Part shown: positions 1-12,900 of the stretch, piece by piece | Position numbering within the stretch: the first letter of the stretch is position 1 | How the letters are laid out: every line of letters starts with the position of its first letter | NCBI RefSeq assembly: GCF_932526225.1 | Contig: NC_064042.1 | Span: 13,279,040 to 13,343,039, forward strand | DNA: 64,000 nucleotides | Source: Nematostella vectensis | Lineage: Eukaryota > Cnidaria > Anthozoa > Actiniaria > Edwardsiidae | Reading direction: 5' to 3' | Program-made: the position numbers and the translations under genes | Notes under the pieces: model-generated | Databases searched by the model: none | Seen by the model: the letters and a program-made list of their open reading frames with translations, nothing else | What the model was told of the DNA's origin: nothing

Positions 1-619
1 ATAAGAACAGAACTCACAAGATGGTACTAACCATAGTCTGAAGTAATTCTCACTTCTTTTCCCGCTCTTAAGATAAGGCATAAGAAAATCTTTTCCATTC
101 GAAACACGCGCAAAAATCGGCTCGTTTACGCTACATATTCTATACACACGCGTTCTTCCGGCAAACTGTCTTTTCTGCTTACTTTCCGCTAATCAGGTTG
201 AGCATTTTGATGGCAGATCAAGTTGTCGTTACTTGGCTTGACTGCGTCACGCTTTCCAATTGTCGGTATCGCGGGTATCCCTGGAACCTAATAAATGCGT
301 TTTACACTGGCACGTATATTCTCAGCAACAATATATCTACATATATATATCTATATCATATTTGAGTCTGCCCTGAAGAAGTCTTATTAAAGACGAAAAT
401 TTGGCAGAGTCGATTTCCAGTTTTTGGTGTATTGTATTCTCAGCAACAATATGATATAATTGTTCTTGTGTCTTTCGAGTAACAACTAAGTACTTTTCTA
501 GTTTGGGCAAGCGCGCGAAAGGCATGGGATAATACAAAACGAGGGTTTCTTGGGAAAATTCAAAATGGCTGTCATCTAAGACAAATGAAAACAAGACTCT
601 GTATAAAACGCTGAATTAA

Positions 620-836
620 AGCCGCATTGTCACCAGTTTACTCCCGAAGGTCCGACGGAAACCTCAACCGTCAAAAGACAAAAGAATCCGAGATATTTAA
701 CAGGCCATCCGCTCTAAATTATCAGTCACATCCTCAAAGAAACTTCTAATAGACACACTGCTTTTTCGCGTTTCCGTTAAAAATCATCGGAGATTGTTAA
801 GTAATCGACCGGAAGTAAACTGGTGACAATGCGGCT
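620..836. mobile_element. MITE with TTAA target-site duplication
   Basis: A 217-bp element has near-perfect terminal inverted repeats starting AGCCGCATTGTCACCAGTTT, flanked on both sides by TTAA (616-619 and 837-840). It has no coding capacity. The TTAA duplication is what piggyBac-type transposases produce, but the termini are not the classical piggyBac ones. A diverged relative lies at about 17760-17950. Confidence 0.85.
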
Positions 837-936
837 TTAAGCTCTTATGTGGCCAAAGTAAGGACATCAAATATTATGGTATGCAATATGTAGGTTATGA
901 CAATAAACATCCAGCTTTCCTCTATCTGTCCAACAG

Positions 937-3900
937 GTCCCCCCGAAGTGTCTGTACACATTGCTGGCCTCACTGGACAAGAACGTCCCGGATGAACTAG
1001 ATATTCTTGAATTGGTCCACGCCGACAAGCCACTCAAAGCGATGGTAAGTGGCAATACCTGTCATGCGTGACAAACAAATTTTATCTGTGATAAATATGA
1101 AAATATATTGTTTTCATAAAGAAAAAATAACTTGTGTAAAAAAAATTTTATTTCTCTTTTCCTTTAAGGACTCGTGTTACGGGAACGAAATCGACGCACC
1201 CGGGGAGAGTAAAGTAGATATTGCGTTACGACTTTGCGTGACAGTAGTGGACTTTGCCCCCGAGTCCAAACGCGCGACACAAATGATGGTAAGCATTCCG
1301 TTGTACCGTGCGACAGATCTGCACTACCCACGATATTATATTGCCATGTCTAGCCTGAGTATCAGGAGATTTTATTTTTCAAAAGTTAGAGAGAGAAAAT
1401 AAAAGTACGCCTGACACAAATACTAGACGCGACGCCTGCCGCCCCTTTTCAGGCCTCTGTCAAAATACGTCGGCTGTCAATTTTCCAATGACTCGCGTGG
1501 TGGCACAATCAGATGCCCAAATCAAATTAACAACATTATTTATGTAAAACAAAACTACATTGGTGTTATATGCAAGGGTAATAATTTTAGTAACGACGAA
1601 CTCCGGTGAGGGTAACTTTATGCTAAATGATTTGAAACGCAAAGAGTTCACGGCTCAGGAGATTTACGATTTTTAAATCGTAGAGGACTGTCTATTTAGA
1701 CGAAAGTATAAAAGTATATGACTGCAGATCCACACATCGCTTAATTACTACAGGATATTCATATCACCAATACTACAGGCTGTTTCGTCTAAATAGACAG
1801 TCCTCTACTTGAACACAAATGCCATTATTTGATAAGCTCACTCGATCAAAAACTCGCTGGAAGACAAATTTCTTGTATATTCGGCTACTTATGATGTCCG
1901 TAGTATTTAGCAGCTTCTATGACATCAATATTTCCAGCGACTTTGGTATAACTAGTAGATCTTCGCTTCGAAAAATGATACCAAAGTGAAATAAACAATG
2001 ATCGGCCTGGGCAAGACATTTGAACATCTAACCTGAGTGTCAGGCGGAATTTTAATTTTTCCAAAGAAAATAAGGAGAGGAAAATATTTTTTTTAAATGT
2101 TATATAAAACGATTTCTCTGATACTGCTAACGCAAGGTCAAAAGCCGTTTTTGAGTCCGCCATTACTCGGAGAACGAGCAGTCGACGGGTTAGGGTACTA
2201 TATATAGCGCGTCCCATTCAAGTTCCCTTTGTTTTTTTACCAATCAGGAGCCATGCCGGAATCCGGCATGAGAACATGCGATTTGAACAGTTCTTGTATC
2301 AGGCCCTTGTCTTGTTTCTCGCCGGCACGATTGAAACATAGGAGGGCCTGATACTCAGGTTATGCCATGTCAACAATACTCTACACATCTTTCGTGACAC
2401 ACCTAGCATGTCCCCATCTTCTGGTGTTATTTATTTTGCTTGATTATCGTGCGTGAATGTCATGCGTGACTCATCTTGCGTTATGCATCTTTCGTAACTT
2501 ATCAATGTGCATTACCCACCCTACCTTACTTATACCGACTCATCTTTCGTGTTATATACTTTACTTGACTTATCGTGCCTGACCTCTTGGTTGACTTATC
2601 TTGTGTTACTCAAGCTTGTGCAATGCTCTTCCCTCAGGTCGTGTTGTCTGCTATCTTGCCGTATTATCTCGAGTCCCTGTCGGAAGAGAGCGAAAATGGT
2701 GACATGGAGGCGACCAAGAAAGAAGCGGCAGCCATCAGCGCGCTCTGCACCTCCATCAACGTGTTGATCAAGAGTTCGGACGTCCTGACCAGGTAACCCC
2801 ACCCTTGTGTAAGTTGTGTTACTCTACCACGTGTTGATCAAGAGTTCGGACGTCCGGACCAGGTAACCCCACCCTTGTGTAAGTTGTGTTACTCCATCCA
2901 CGTGTTGATCAAGAGTTCGGACGTCCTGACCAGGTAACCCCACCCTTGTGTAAGTTGTGTTACTCCATCCACGTGTTGATCAAGAGTTCGGACGTCCTGA
3001 CCAGGTAACCCCACCCTTGTGTAAGTTGTGTTACTCCATCCACGTGTTGATCAAGAGTTCGGACGTCCGGACCAGGTAACCCCACCCTTGTGTAAGTTGT
3101 GTTACTCCATCCACGTGTTGATCAAGAGTTCGGACGTCCTGACCAGGTAACCCCACCCTTGTGTAAGTTGTGCTACTCCATCCACGTGTTGATCAAGAGT
3201 TCGGACGTCCTGACCAGGTAACCCCTTCCTTGTGTAAGTTGTGTTACTCCATCCACGTGTTGATCAAGAGTTCGGACGTCCTGACCAGGTAACCCCACCC
3301 TTGTGTAAGTTGTGTTACTTGTGTGACGTGTTGATCAAGAGTTCTTATTGCGTTATTGATCTATTGTTTGTGTTTGTTTACACAAGTTGTGTCACTAAAA
3401 GTGTTCCACTCACTTGTCTCTGTAGGTCATTCGTGCATTTTCAAAGTTTCAAGTCCATGACGGATCGGTCTGAGCGCCAGGCGGGTCACAGTCAGTGGGG
3501 TTCCACCACGTCACTCAACATCAGTCGCGGCAGCGTCAGCAGCTATGACGTGGCGCATGGAGAAGACGACGACGACGGGGATGGGCGTAAGTGTGCACGT
3601 GATAATCACGTGGTCCATCCCCCACGCCTGTTATCATTTGTCTATATATTTATTTAACTTTGTATTCATTTATTTGTTTGTGTATTTGATTCCAACTTCG
3701 TTGTGTCAACAACAAAAGTATGGAAATAAGATGGAATAAATTGGAAGACAATAGGCCATTCCAGCTATAAACATACGCGCGCACTCACCATGGAAACCTA
3801 CCTCAACTACCGGCATGCAGCGCGCGCTTCGATTGGTGCAAGCTTAAAAATGCGCGCGCTGCATTCTGGTAGTTGAGGTAGGTTTCTATGGTAATGCGCG

Positions 3901-6900
3901 CGCAAACTTATAGCTGGAATGGCCTTTAAAACACATGCAAAAAAAGGGAACAACAGGACACGCCCCATGCGTGGCACCGCCCTTAGGATATAACAACTAA
4001 CTAGTCTAAAAAAGGGTAAAATCATTCAGTCATATGCACATAGCTACGAAAGTCCACGAGGAATGTCGTTCATCGAAAATGTGTTTTATTTTATTTTTGT
4101 TCATATTTGATTTTTTCTCAAATCTTTCAACACGTCAAACGTAAACTAAAAAGTAGATCGAATATAACTGACCTGACGAGGGATGGCCTTTGGTCCCAGT
4201 TAGCGCCGTGCACTACATTCACACACGAAACACTACATTATGACAAGGTATAAATCAACACAAGGTTGAAAAGGTATGTTAAACGCCTCTGTGAAACAGA
4301 GTAATTGCGCTGACGTTTCGAACGTTAGCCCTTCGTCGGAGCACTACATTATATTTAGGAAAACATCATCATCATCATCATCATCGTCGTTGTTTTCATT
4401 AACAAAATAGTATCACAGTTTTAACGTTGCAATTATCATATCATCTTCAAAAAGATGGATCCCATTTCAAGTCAATGATCCACGAAGATGCAAACGTATA
4501 CTTTAGTGTATCTTAGCTATCGTTCTGTTTTATAAACATTCCAGCGTGTACTTGTACGTCAGCTATCGTCTGTTATCTCAACAAGTTCATATTCTCATTA
4601 CCAGTGCACCGCGAACGCCCGCTGCTTGAGCGACTGCGGGCTCAGGAGGCGAAAAATGAAGTGATGGAGGCGCTGGAACAGTACCGTAAGCCGCGTAATG
4701 CACTTCTCGTACTGGTAGCCGATTATGTGAGTATCTGCACACGACGAGTGGAGGAGATCCGCAAAGTGCTTCCCACCAGACAGGCCTTGCCGGACTTACT
4801 GGACGATATCAGTATTATCGTAAGTGGTGCCCGAATTAGAGAGGTATTCTACTGACTGTACTGGACGATATCAGTAATATTCTAAGTGGTGCCCGACTTA
4901 GGGGGTCGCTTTCATGGGTATCCAACTGACCTGATGATATCAGTATTGTTGTAAATGGTGTCTGACTTAAAAGGGTGCTAAGTGTCTCACTGGTCGCTTT
5001 CATGGGTGTCTCATGACTTACTCAGTAATCAGTATCGGTATTATTGTAAATGTTGCCCAACTTAGAGGGGGTGTTTTGTGCTTTACTGGTCGCCTTTTTG
5101 GGTATCCGACTTACTAGACGATATCAATATTATCGTAAGTGGTGGCCGACTTAGAGATATGTTAAGTGCTTAACTGGTCGCTTTCAAGGGTGTCCGACTT
5201 TCTTGTCATTATTAGTATTTTCGTGATTTGTGTCCGACATATAGATGTTTTGATGGGAGTATATCTAGCATGCTTGATAAAGAGTTCGCCTTTACAATAA
5301 TTATATTTTTATTTTCCTCTAACCGTCTATTGTTTGAAAAGCATTGTATACACCAACCTAGTTAAAACCTAATGTCATGTTTTTGGTAATTTCCATAGCT
5401 GTTAGCAGAGATCATGTATTCGCTTATGAAACTGGCGGTGTATGATCCCATCACAATGAACAGTCCTGGGGTACAAAGGTGCGTGACAACCAGGATTGCG
5501 TTACTGTGGTTTTGCGTTGCGTGATTGTTTTAATAGAGCGATATCGCGATTAAACATAATTTCAGAAAGAAAGTCGCGACTAAGTCTTGGTGTGCCCCCT
5601 TTATCGTCTTACACGTGTTGACATTTTCTATTGTGCTTCATCACCTTTGCGTTACATCAATGTGGTGGCCTTACATGTGATAATTTCTTCTAGTTTTTTT
5701 GCCTAACATGTTAAGATTAGGTTGTGTTATTGTGATAATTTTCTATGTTGATTACGCAGTGATAATTCAGGCACTTACCCACGATTTTTCTTGGGGCATG
5801 CCAAATCCGAAAAAGTTGACCTAATTTTCCGTTGGGGGGGAGGTCTGTGAACACCCCGAAAAAAAAACAAAAAAATGATTTTTTTTATGCTTTTTCAGTA
5901 TTGCCACGGGATGTTTTTTTTCGGATTTGGCTACATACCAGACTGATCTAGCTTATGCTTTATAGTTTTGTCTACAAATAGCACGTCTATTGAGAACCGA
6001 AAGTGGACCTTCGGCCTTCGTGGGGGGTACGGGGCTGTAATTCTGATTGTTTATTGGTTGATTGTGTATGTATTTGCCGACACATATAATGATTGTGTTA
6101 CATATGGAAAAACTGCTTTGTCTGGTGTGGTTGCGTTACATGTGGTGACTGTTTGATCGATAGTAATTGCATTACATATGGTGATTGCGTTATTTAGATG
6201 ATTGCTTTGAGAATGGGGATTGATGTGGATTGCATTACACGTGGTTATTGGATCGAGTATATTGATTGCTTCGCGTGATGTTGTTGCGTTCCAGGTACAT
6301 GCTGCAAGCGTTACCTTTAATTGACTGGTCGCCAGATGCAGTTGAGCCCGCGGTAAATCTTGTCCTCAAGCGTCTCAGTAAGATCTTCAACAAGCTCATC
6401 CATAAGCCAGACCTTGTGGTAAGTGGCGAAGGCTCGCACGGCCTAAGAGTTATTTTAACGATATTTCGGAAAGCCCGAAAACATGAAAAGATATAAAAAA
6501 AACCATCGGGGCTAAATAATTATCCTTAGATCTCTGAGATGAATGTAATACTGTCCGATTTAATCTCCCATCGGGCGGATGGGAATAAACTTTCAGTTGA
6601 TTATTTATTCATATTTATAGTGTCCTATAAAAAGGAATACCTCTGTGACAGCATAAAACATTGAAGTGAAAATGGCCTATTTAAAAATCAAGTTGGCCAG
6701 ACACGTCTAAAAAGACCACGAGCTCTGTTTACCCTAACAGAAATCTTCTAAATCTTGTCTTCGCTCTTTGTCGTGGTAAATTTTTAGTTTGTATGTTGTG
6801 TTTATGTCGTTGACGTACTGTACCGCACATGTCTGTAGGACTTTAGGGGCTCGCGCCGTCACCGACGCAGGAAAAAGAGAAAGGTAGACCCAGGCTTACC

Positions 6901-9900
6901 GAGTGATCCAGCCGTTCTCTCGCGTGACGTCATAACACCACCGCTTACCTTATTTGGATATTTATAGACTGAGGTTCATATTTAGAAATCTTCGTGTCGC
7001 TCCCATACCTTCTTTTTATCCATATTTGAAGTCCATATTCGGGACTCTTCTTGTCCATATTTGGAAATGTGTCCGTCCATATTCGGAACTCTTCTCGTCC
7101 ATATTTTGAACTCTTCTTGTCCATATTTGGAATTGTTCTCGTCCATATTTGGAACTCTTCTTATCCATATTTGGAACTCTTCTCGTCCATATTTGGAATT
7201 GTTCTCGTCCATATTCGGAACTCTTCTCGTCCATATTTGGAATTGTTCTCGTCCATATTTGGAACTCTTCTTGTCCATATTTAGAACTCTTCTTGTCCAT
7301 TTTTGGAATTGTTCTCGTCCATATTTGGAATTGTTCTCGTCTATATTTGGTCCAATAAAGGTATAACGTCTTAGACCGTTCGTATCAGTTGAAAACGAAT
7401 GTTTTTGAGAAATCACTTCTAATCATATTTGGATTGTTCTCATTCATATTCGGAACTCTTCTCGTCCATATTTGGAATTGTTCTCGTCCCTATTTGGAAT
7501 TGTTCTCGTCCATATTTGGAACTCTTCTTGTCCATATTTGGAATTGTTCTCGTCCCTATTTGGAATTGTTCTCGTCCATATTTGGAACTCTCCTTGTCCA
7601 TATTTGGAATTGTTCTCGTCCATATTCGGAACTCTTCTCGTCCATATTTGGAACTCTTCTTGTCCATATTTGGAATTATTCTCGTCCATATTTGGAACTC
7701 TTCTTGTCCATATTTGGAATTATTCTCGTCCATATTCGGAACTCTTCTTGTCCATATGTGCAATTGCTCTCGTCCATATTCAGAACTCTTCTCGTCCATA
7801 TTTGGAACTCTTGCCAATATTTGGAATTGTTCTCGTCCATATTTGGAACTCTTTTTGTCCATATTTGGAATTGTTCTCGTCCATATTCGGAACTCTTCTC
7901 GTCCATATCTGGAACTCTTCTTGTCCATATTTGGAATTATTCTCGTCCATATTTGGAACTCTTCTTGTCCATATTTGGAATTATTCTCGTCCATATTCGG
8001 AACTCTTCTTGTCCATATGTGGAATTGCTCTCGTCCATATTCGGAACTCTTCTCGTCCATATTTGGAATTGTTCTCGTCCATATTTGGAATTGTTCTCGT
8101 CCATATTTGGAACTCTTTTTGTCCATATTTGGAATTATTCTCGTCCATATTCGGAACTATTCTTGTCTATATGTGGAATTGTTTTTGTCCATATTCGGAA
8201 CTCTTCTCGTCCATATTTGGAACTCTTCTTGTCCATATTTGGAAATCTTCTCGTCCATATTTGGAATTGTTCTCGTCCATATTTGGAACTCTTCTTGTCC
8301 ATATTTGGAATTGTTCTCGTCCATATTCGGAACTCTTCTTGCCATATTGGAAGCTTTTAATTTTTTGGAATTCTCCTCCATATGGAAATATTCCGCATTC
8401 ATGTTTTTAATTCCTTTTCTCCGTATTTGAAATCGTCCATATTTGGAATTGTTCTCCATATTCAGAACTCTTTTCCATATTTGGAATTTTTTTCGTCCAT
8501 TTTTAAAACTTTTCCTGTCCATATTTAAAGCTTATCTGGTCCGTAATTAGAATCCTTTTCGCTTATATTTGATGAAGTCTTTTTCGTCCCTATTTTTAGA
8601 ACTTTTCTCATTTTATTTCCTTTCTTCTCTTTTTTTTTGTGTTTAAGTGGTTCTAACACTTGCTAAAACTTGTTCTAGTCATATTCGACATAAGATATCA
8701 ATGCTTTGAATTCCAACGATATTTAACATCGTTTTTTTACCTTTACCTTCGCCATTTCGCCCACCTTCATTTCTCTTGTCCCATCCTTAAACTTATCTTT
8801 GACCATTCTTTATATCGCTTCCGCTCCCTATTTCTTCCATCCTCTTCAATCCTGACCCTCTTTTAGCCTTTTCACTTGTCTTTTCAAACTTCATACTGAA
8901 ACATGTTTTTTTTTTCAGCGAAACATCGAGTGGAAATCGCTAGAGTCATACGTTAGAGGTAAACTGAGTTTTCAGGATTCTATCATACCTTATATGGACA
9001 TGCTGCCTCACGTGACACTTTTATGTATCGTTTAGGTATCTACCTGGTTCTCTGTCGACAGAAGTTTATCGCTAAATCGCAGTACCTTAAGGTCTGTATT
9101 TAACAATTATGCTCTCCTCTCTCCCTCCCCCTCGTGCCAGAAATGTTAAGCACGGCCCTGATTTTGAATCCTAGATCCTTAAAGCCCTCATTCATATCAA
9201 GAGATTTCATTCCATTGTTTGAGTGTGCAGCTGTTCCTTCCGCTACAACAAGAATATTCCAGCTTTCCTGGCTCAATTCTTGACAAAATGTTCTGGCGAT
9301 GTCAAAAGCGCTAAATGAGCCGCAGCTGTGTCATGGTACAGACAAACACAATATTCTCACCAAAATTTGTTTATACAGTAAAATTCATTATCAAAGACGG
9401 TTTGTTTATACAGTAAAACTCATTATCAAAGACGCTTTCAAGATCTACATAAAAAAAGAAATTCACATATTTTCAACTTCACGCCGCTTAATATGTACAC
9501 CAGGTGCGTAGCCAGGAGGGGGGGGTGACCCAGCTCCCCCCCATCCCATTTCTGGTCCAATAAAGGTATAACGTCTTAGTCGTCAGTTGGAAACGAATGT
9601 TCTTGAGAAATCACTTTGCCCCCCCCCCCCAGGAAAAATCCTGGCTACGCCCCTATACACCTCATGAGTTCTGAAGGCCTCATTGGTCCTCTTCATACAT
9701 TTGTATTCCCCAGGCGCTTGTCACCACATGCATGAGCTTCGTTCTCGAGGAGCGCCCAACCATCACCATCTCTCTCACCGCCTTCCTACCAATGGCGCCC
9801 ATATGCGCTCCTCCCCAGTACTTCTCCGACACCATCATCAAACTCGCTTCCCGTCTGATGCACGCGCTCAACAATGACTTCACGCTGAAGGAGCTGTGCG

Positions 9901-12900
9901 GTGGAACCACCAATTTCGGTAGTCCACTCAGGACGGAGAAGATGTTTTTGAGAGTGTTGCTACCCATCTGCATACGTCTGGGATCCGGAAGAGCAGGTGA
10001 GACACCTTTTCCCTCCTCCTTTAAGAATGTCGATCACCCACTCCTTCTGTGTGTTTATTATTGGAAAATAGCGGTTTATCCGCAAGGAAACTTCAAAATG
10101 ACAACCTTCGATCGAATTCTAATATGTTATTGACTATATTTGATTGGAAATATCTTGGTTACTTGATTGAATTAGCCGATGGAAATGGATGCTTTGTGTG
10201 ACTCGCGATTGAGCGGTAGCATAAAATTGCGCCGTGGGTGGCCTTCCTTAAAGAGCTCTTGTCTGCCACACCTTTTTTATTGTTTTCCTTTAATCTTGTA
10301 AGGATCATGTGATGAATCTCGAAATAACCATCTAAAAACAAAGTTTAATACTTTATTTACAAAGTTCAATCGGAAATATCTCATTGGCCTCCCTAAATCA
10401 GCGGATGAAAATAGTTGCTTTTTCACATTTTGCTGTGAAAAATGACAACACCGTGAGTGACGGAGGGTGTTTTATTCGGGAATCAAGTGGCCTAGTGTGT
10501 TAGCGTGTCAGCGTATGAGGCCTCTTACCTCGACTGGGGAGTAAAGTAGTCTTTTTTTAAAGTAGGAAGCTCGCGTTCCTCAACCTTACTATGGAAATTC
10601 TAACTAACTAGGAAAACTGTGAAATTCTAACTAACTAGGAAAACTGTGCTTATAATATGGCTTATGGCTTATAATATAAGCACTATTACAGAATGCTTTA
10701 ATTATTTTTATAATACTCATGCTTCGTGTTTTAGATGCGCCGAAGGCCTCCCCCGATGATGTAGCGTTCGCGCTCAAGTGCTTCCTCCGAGTGATCACCA
10801 CTAAGAATGGCGAGTACCAAGGCGCCCCGACCACACGCCTGTCAATCATGCTAGAGGAGGAGTCTGACGGGCCGCGCCAGCTCGCGTTCGATGACCCTTT
10901 CCTGACGGGCGGCTCCAAGGATGATATTCCGGACAGTCTATACCAGGCCGCATACTTAGGTGATTTAACTCGTGGTGTTGGTCCGGTTAGTCGTTATTGA
11001 TGCTGTAGCCGTCTTTGTCGCATTCATTATGCATTGCTATTGAAGCCTGCTACATTAATTAGGAAGCTTGGACAAGGTTATAATGTAACCCTCTTTATTC
11101 TATTGTATCGTCGTTGTTATTCAAGTCGCTTGCTGTTTCTGTTTCTAGGGATGAAGCTTCTCATTGTATGTTTTGAGGATCAGCTCGCGACAGAATGGCA
11201 TTTGATTTTTAGCGCTATCGACAAAGTCGTCGACAACGAGATGTGTAAGTGCTGGGCACGCCACATAGCACGATACGATCATTTACCAGTCTAGCATACC
11301 ACGCATCTGATGTTTCTTGGGACATCTGTGAGGAGTCTCACTCTTTCATTTTTCGCAGCATTTCCAAAAAAAAAATCATACCCGGTCTTGCTAAATCCAA
11401 CCAAATAAAGCTGTGCTCTTCTTTAGGGTTTTGGAACTGTACACCACAGTTAAACCCTTTCAATATTTCTCAAACGCCTTTGTTAACAGGGTATCATCTA
11501 TATTCATATTGACTGCTCCAATAATCCAGAGAAGACCCGTTGTTAGCGGGGTTTCTCAGTGTCCCTAGAGCGATGTCTCACTCAATATCTACACATAGAA
11601 AGGATGCACTTTTAGCAAACGTACTACCGGATTTATTTTTCTAAAACTGCTGTTCTTTTATAGGTGGGCTTGCTTTCTGGGACTTCATAGACTTCGCCAT
11701 TTCTCATCGCTCGCCGCTTTATCTTATGCTTCTACCCTTGATTCAAATCAAGGTGAGTTTCGATAATTGTGAATAATATATGGATATATATATATATAAC
11801 TGAACATAGTATTTGAGCTGTCGCCTCAAAAGAAATTTAAGCCCTAGAGAAGATTGGTACGTCAAGGTTCCCTTATTCTTTCGGGTAAGGGGTTACTTTT
11901 GTTTTAGTCACTTTTTTGTTTAAGCATTTTTAAACTAATTAAAATTAGTTTCGAAGCAAATTCGATCTCAATTATTAAACTTAAAAGTGGAGGAACGAAC
12001 TTCTCCCAAAAATGATTCAATTATCCAAAACCAACTTTGAAGATCTGCACGGTTAGAAAAATGAGCCAGTGATGATGGAACAATCAACAGTTATGCTGTT
12101 CATGCTCTTCAGTTTCTGTAAATGTTCCGTAACTTTTCTTTTTGATAGTAATTGTGAACTCTTTTACAGGCTTCGGTGATCAAACATCACACTCACGCCG
12201 AACGCACTCACAAACTACAAGTGATCGAGAACCTAGCCAGACCTCATCACGCGGCGCGCTGCAAGAACGCTATCATCCAAAAATTCATGGACGAGCTTAC
12301 AGCCATCAAAAGCAGACGCGCAGCTAAAGACGAAGATGAGGACCTGAATGATGACGATGACATGATGATGCTCAACTCACCACCACAGCCACGCAGCAGT
12401 GTGAAGAGTGAGAGTGAAGTGGAGGTGGTAGAGGGCGAGGATACCGGTGCGCAGCCCAAGCAACCCAAGAAGATGGTCACCTTCTCCCCTCACACAAGCT
12501 TCGACGAAAGTTCAATCCCACCAAAGTCACCGACAGGTTCTGAGGCTAGCTGGACCAGTCAGGACCGCAGAAAGAAGTGGCTGCAACATAAGCAACCCAC
12601 TGTGGAGTTCAGCCCGGACAGCAGTCCATTCAGCCACCAGAGGGGCACAGCCTTGAAGAAGTCGGCCGTCCGGAGGGGTTCGGGTCGGTCCAAGACCCTT
12701 CCTGCCGGGTCCCTGTCGTTTGACGAGATGGGCGTGGTCAGGGAATCCCCGGACGAGGCCGAAATGGCGAAGAGTTTATCATTACCGGACAACCTGGACA
12801 GCACTGAGACACTGGACGAAGAGAACCTTGGGAATGTTGTTTCCATCGAAACAGGTCAGGACCCTAGTAACAAGGAAATCGTGGAGGACGAAAATGCATT

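Noticed and set aside
1049-1402. 117-codon plus-strand ORF as a separate gene
   Set aside because: It runs through UNC80 exon 2 and its flanking introns; only 1169-1288 is bounded by splice sites and fits the UNC80 frame.
7389-8430. Overlapping 300-plus-codon ORFs (both strands) rich in SSIFGTLLVHIWN-type repeats
   Set aside because: They result from a stop-free 22-bp repeat, which opens several frames at once; no start context, splice sites or non-repeat sequence supports a gene.
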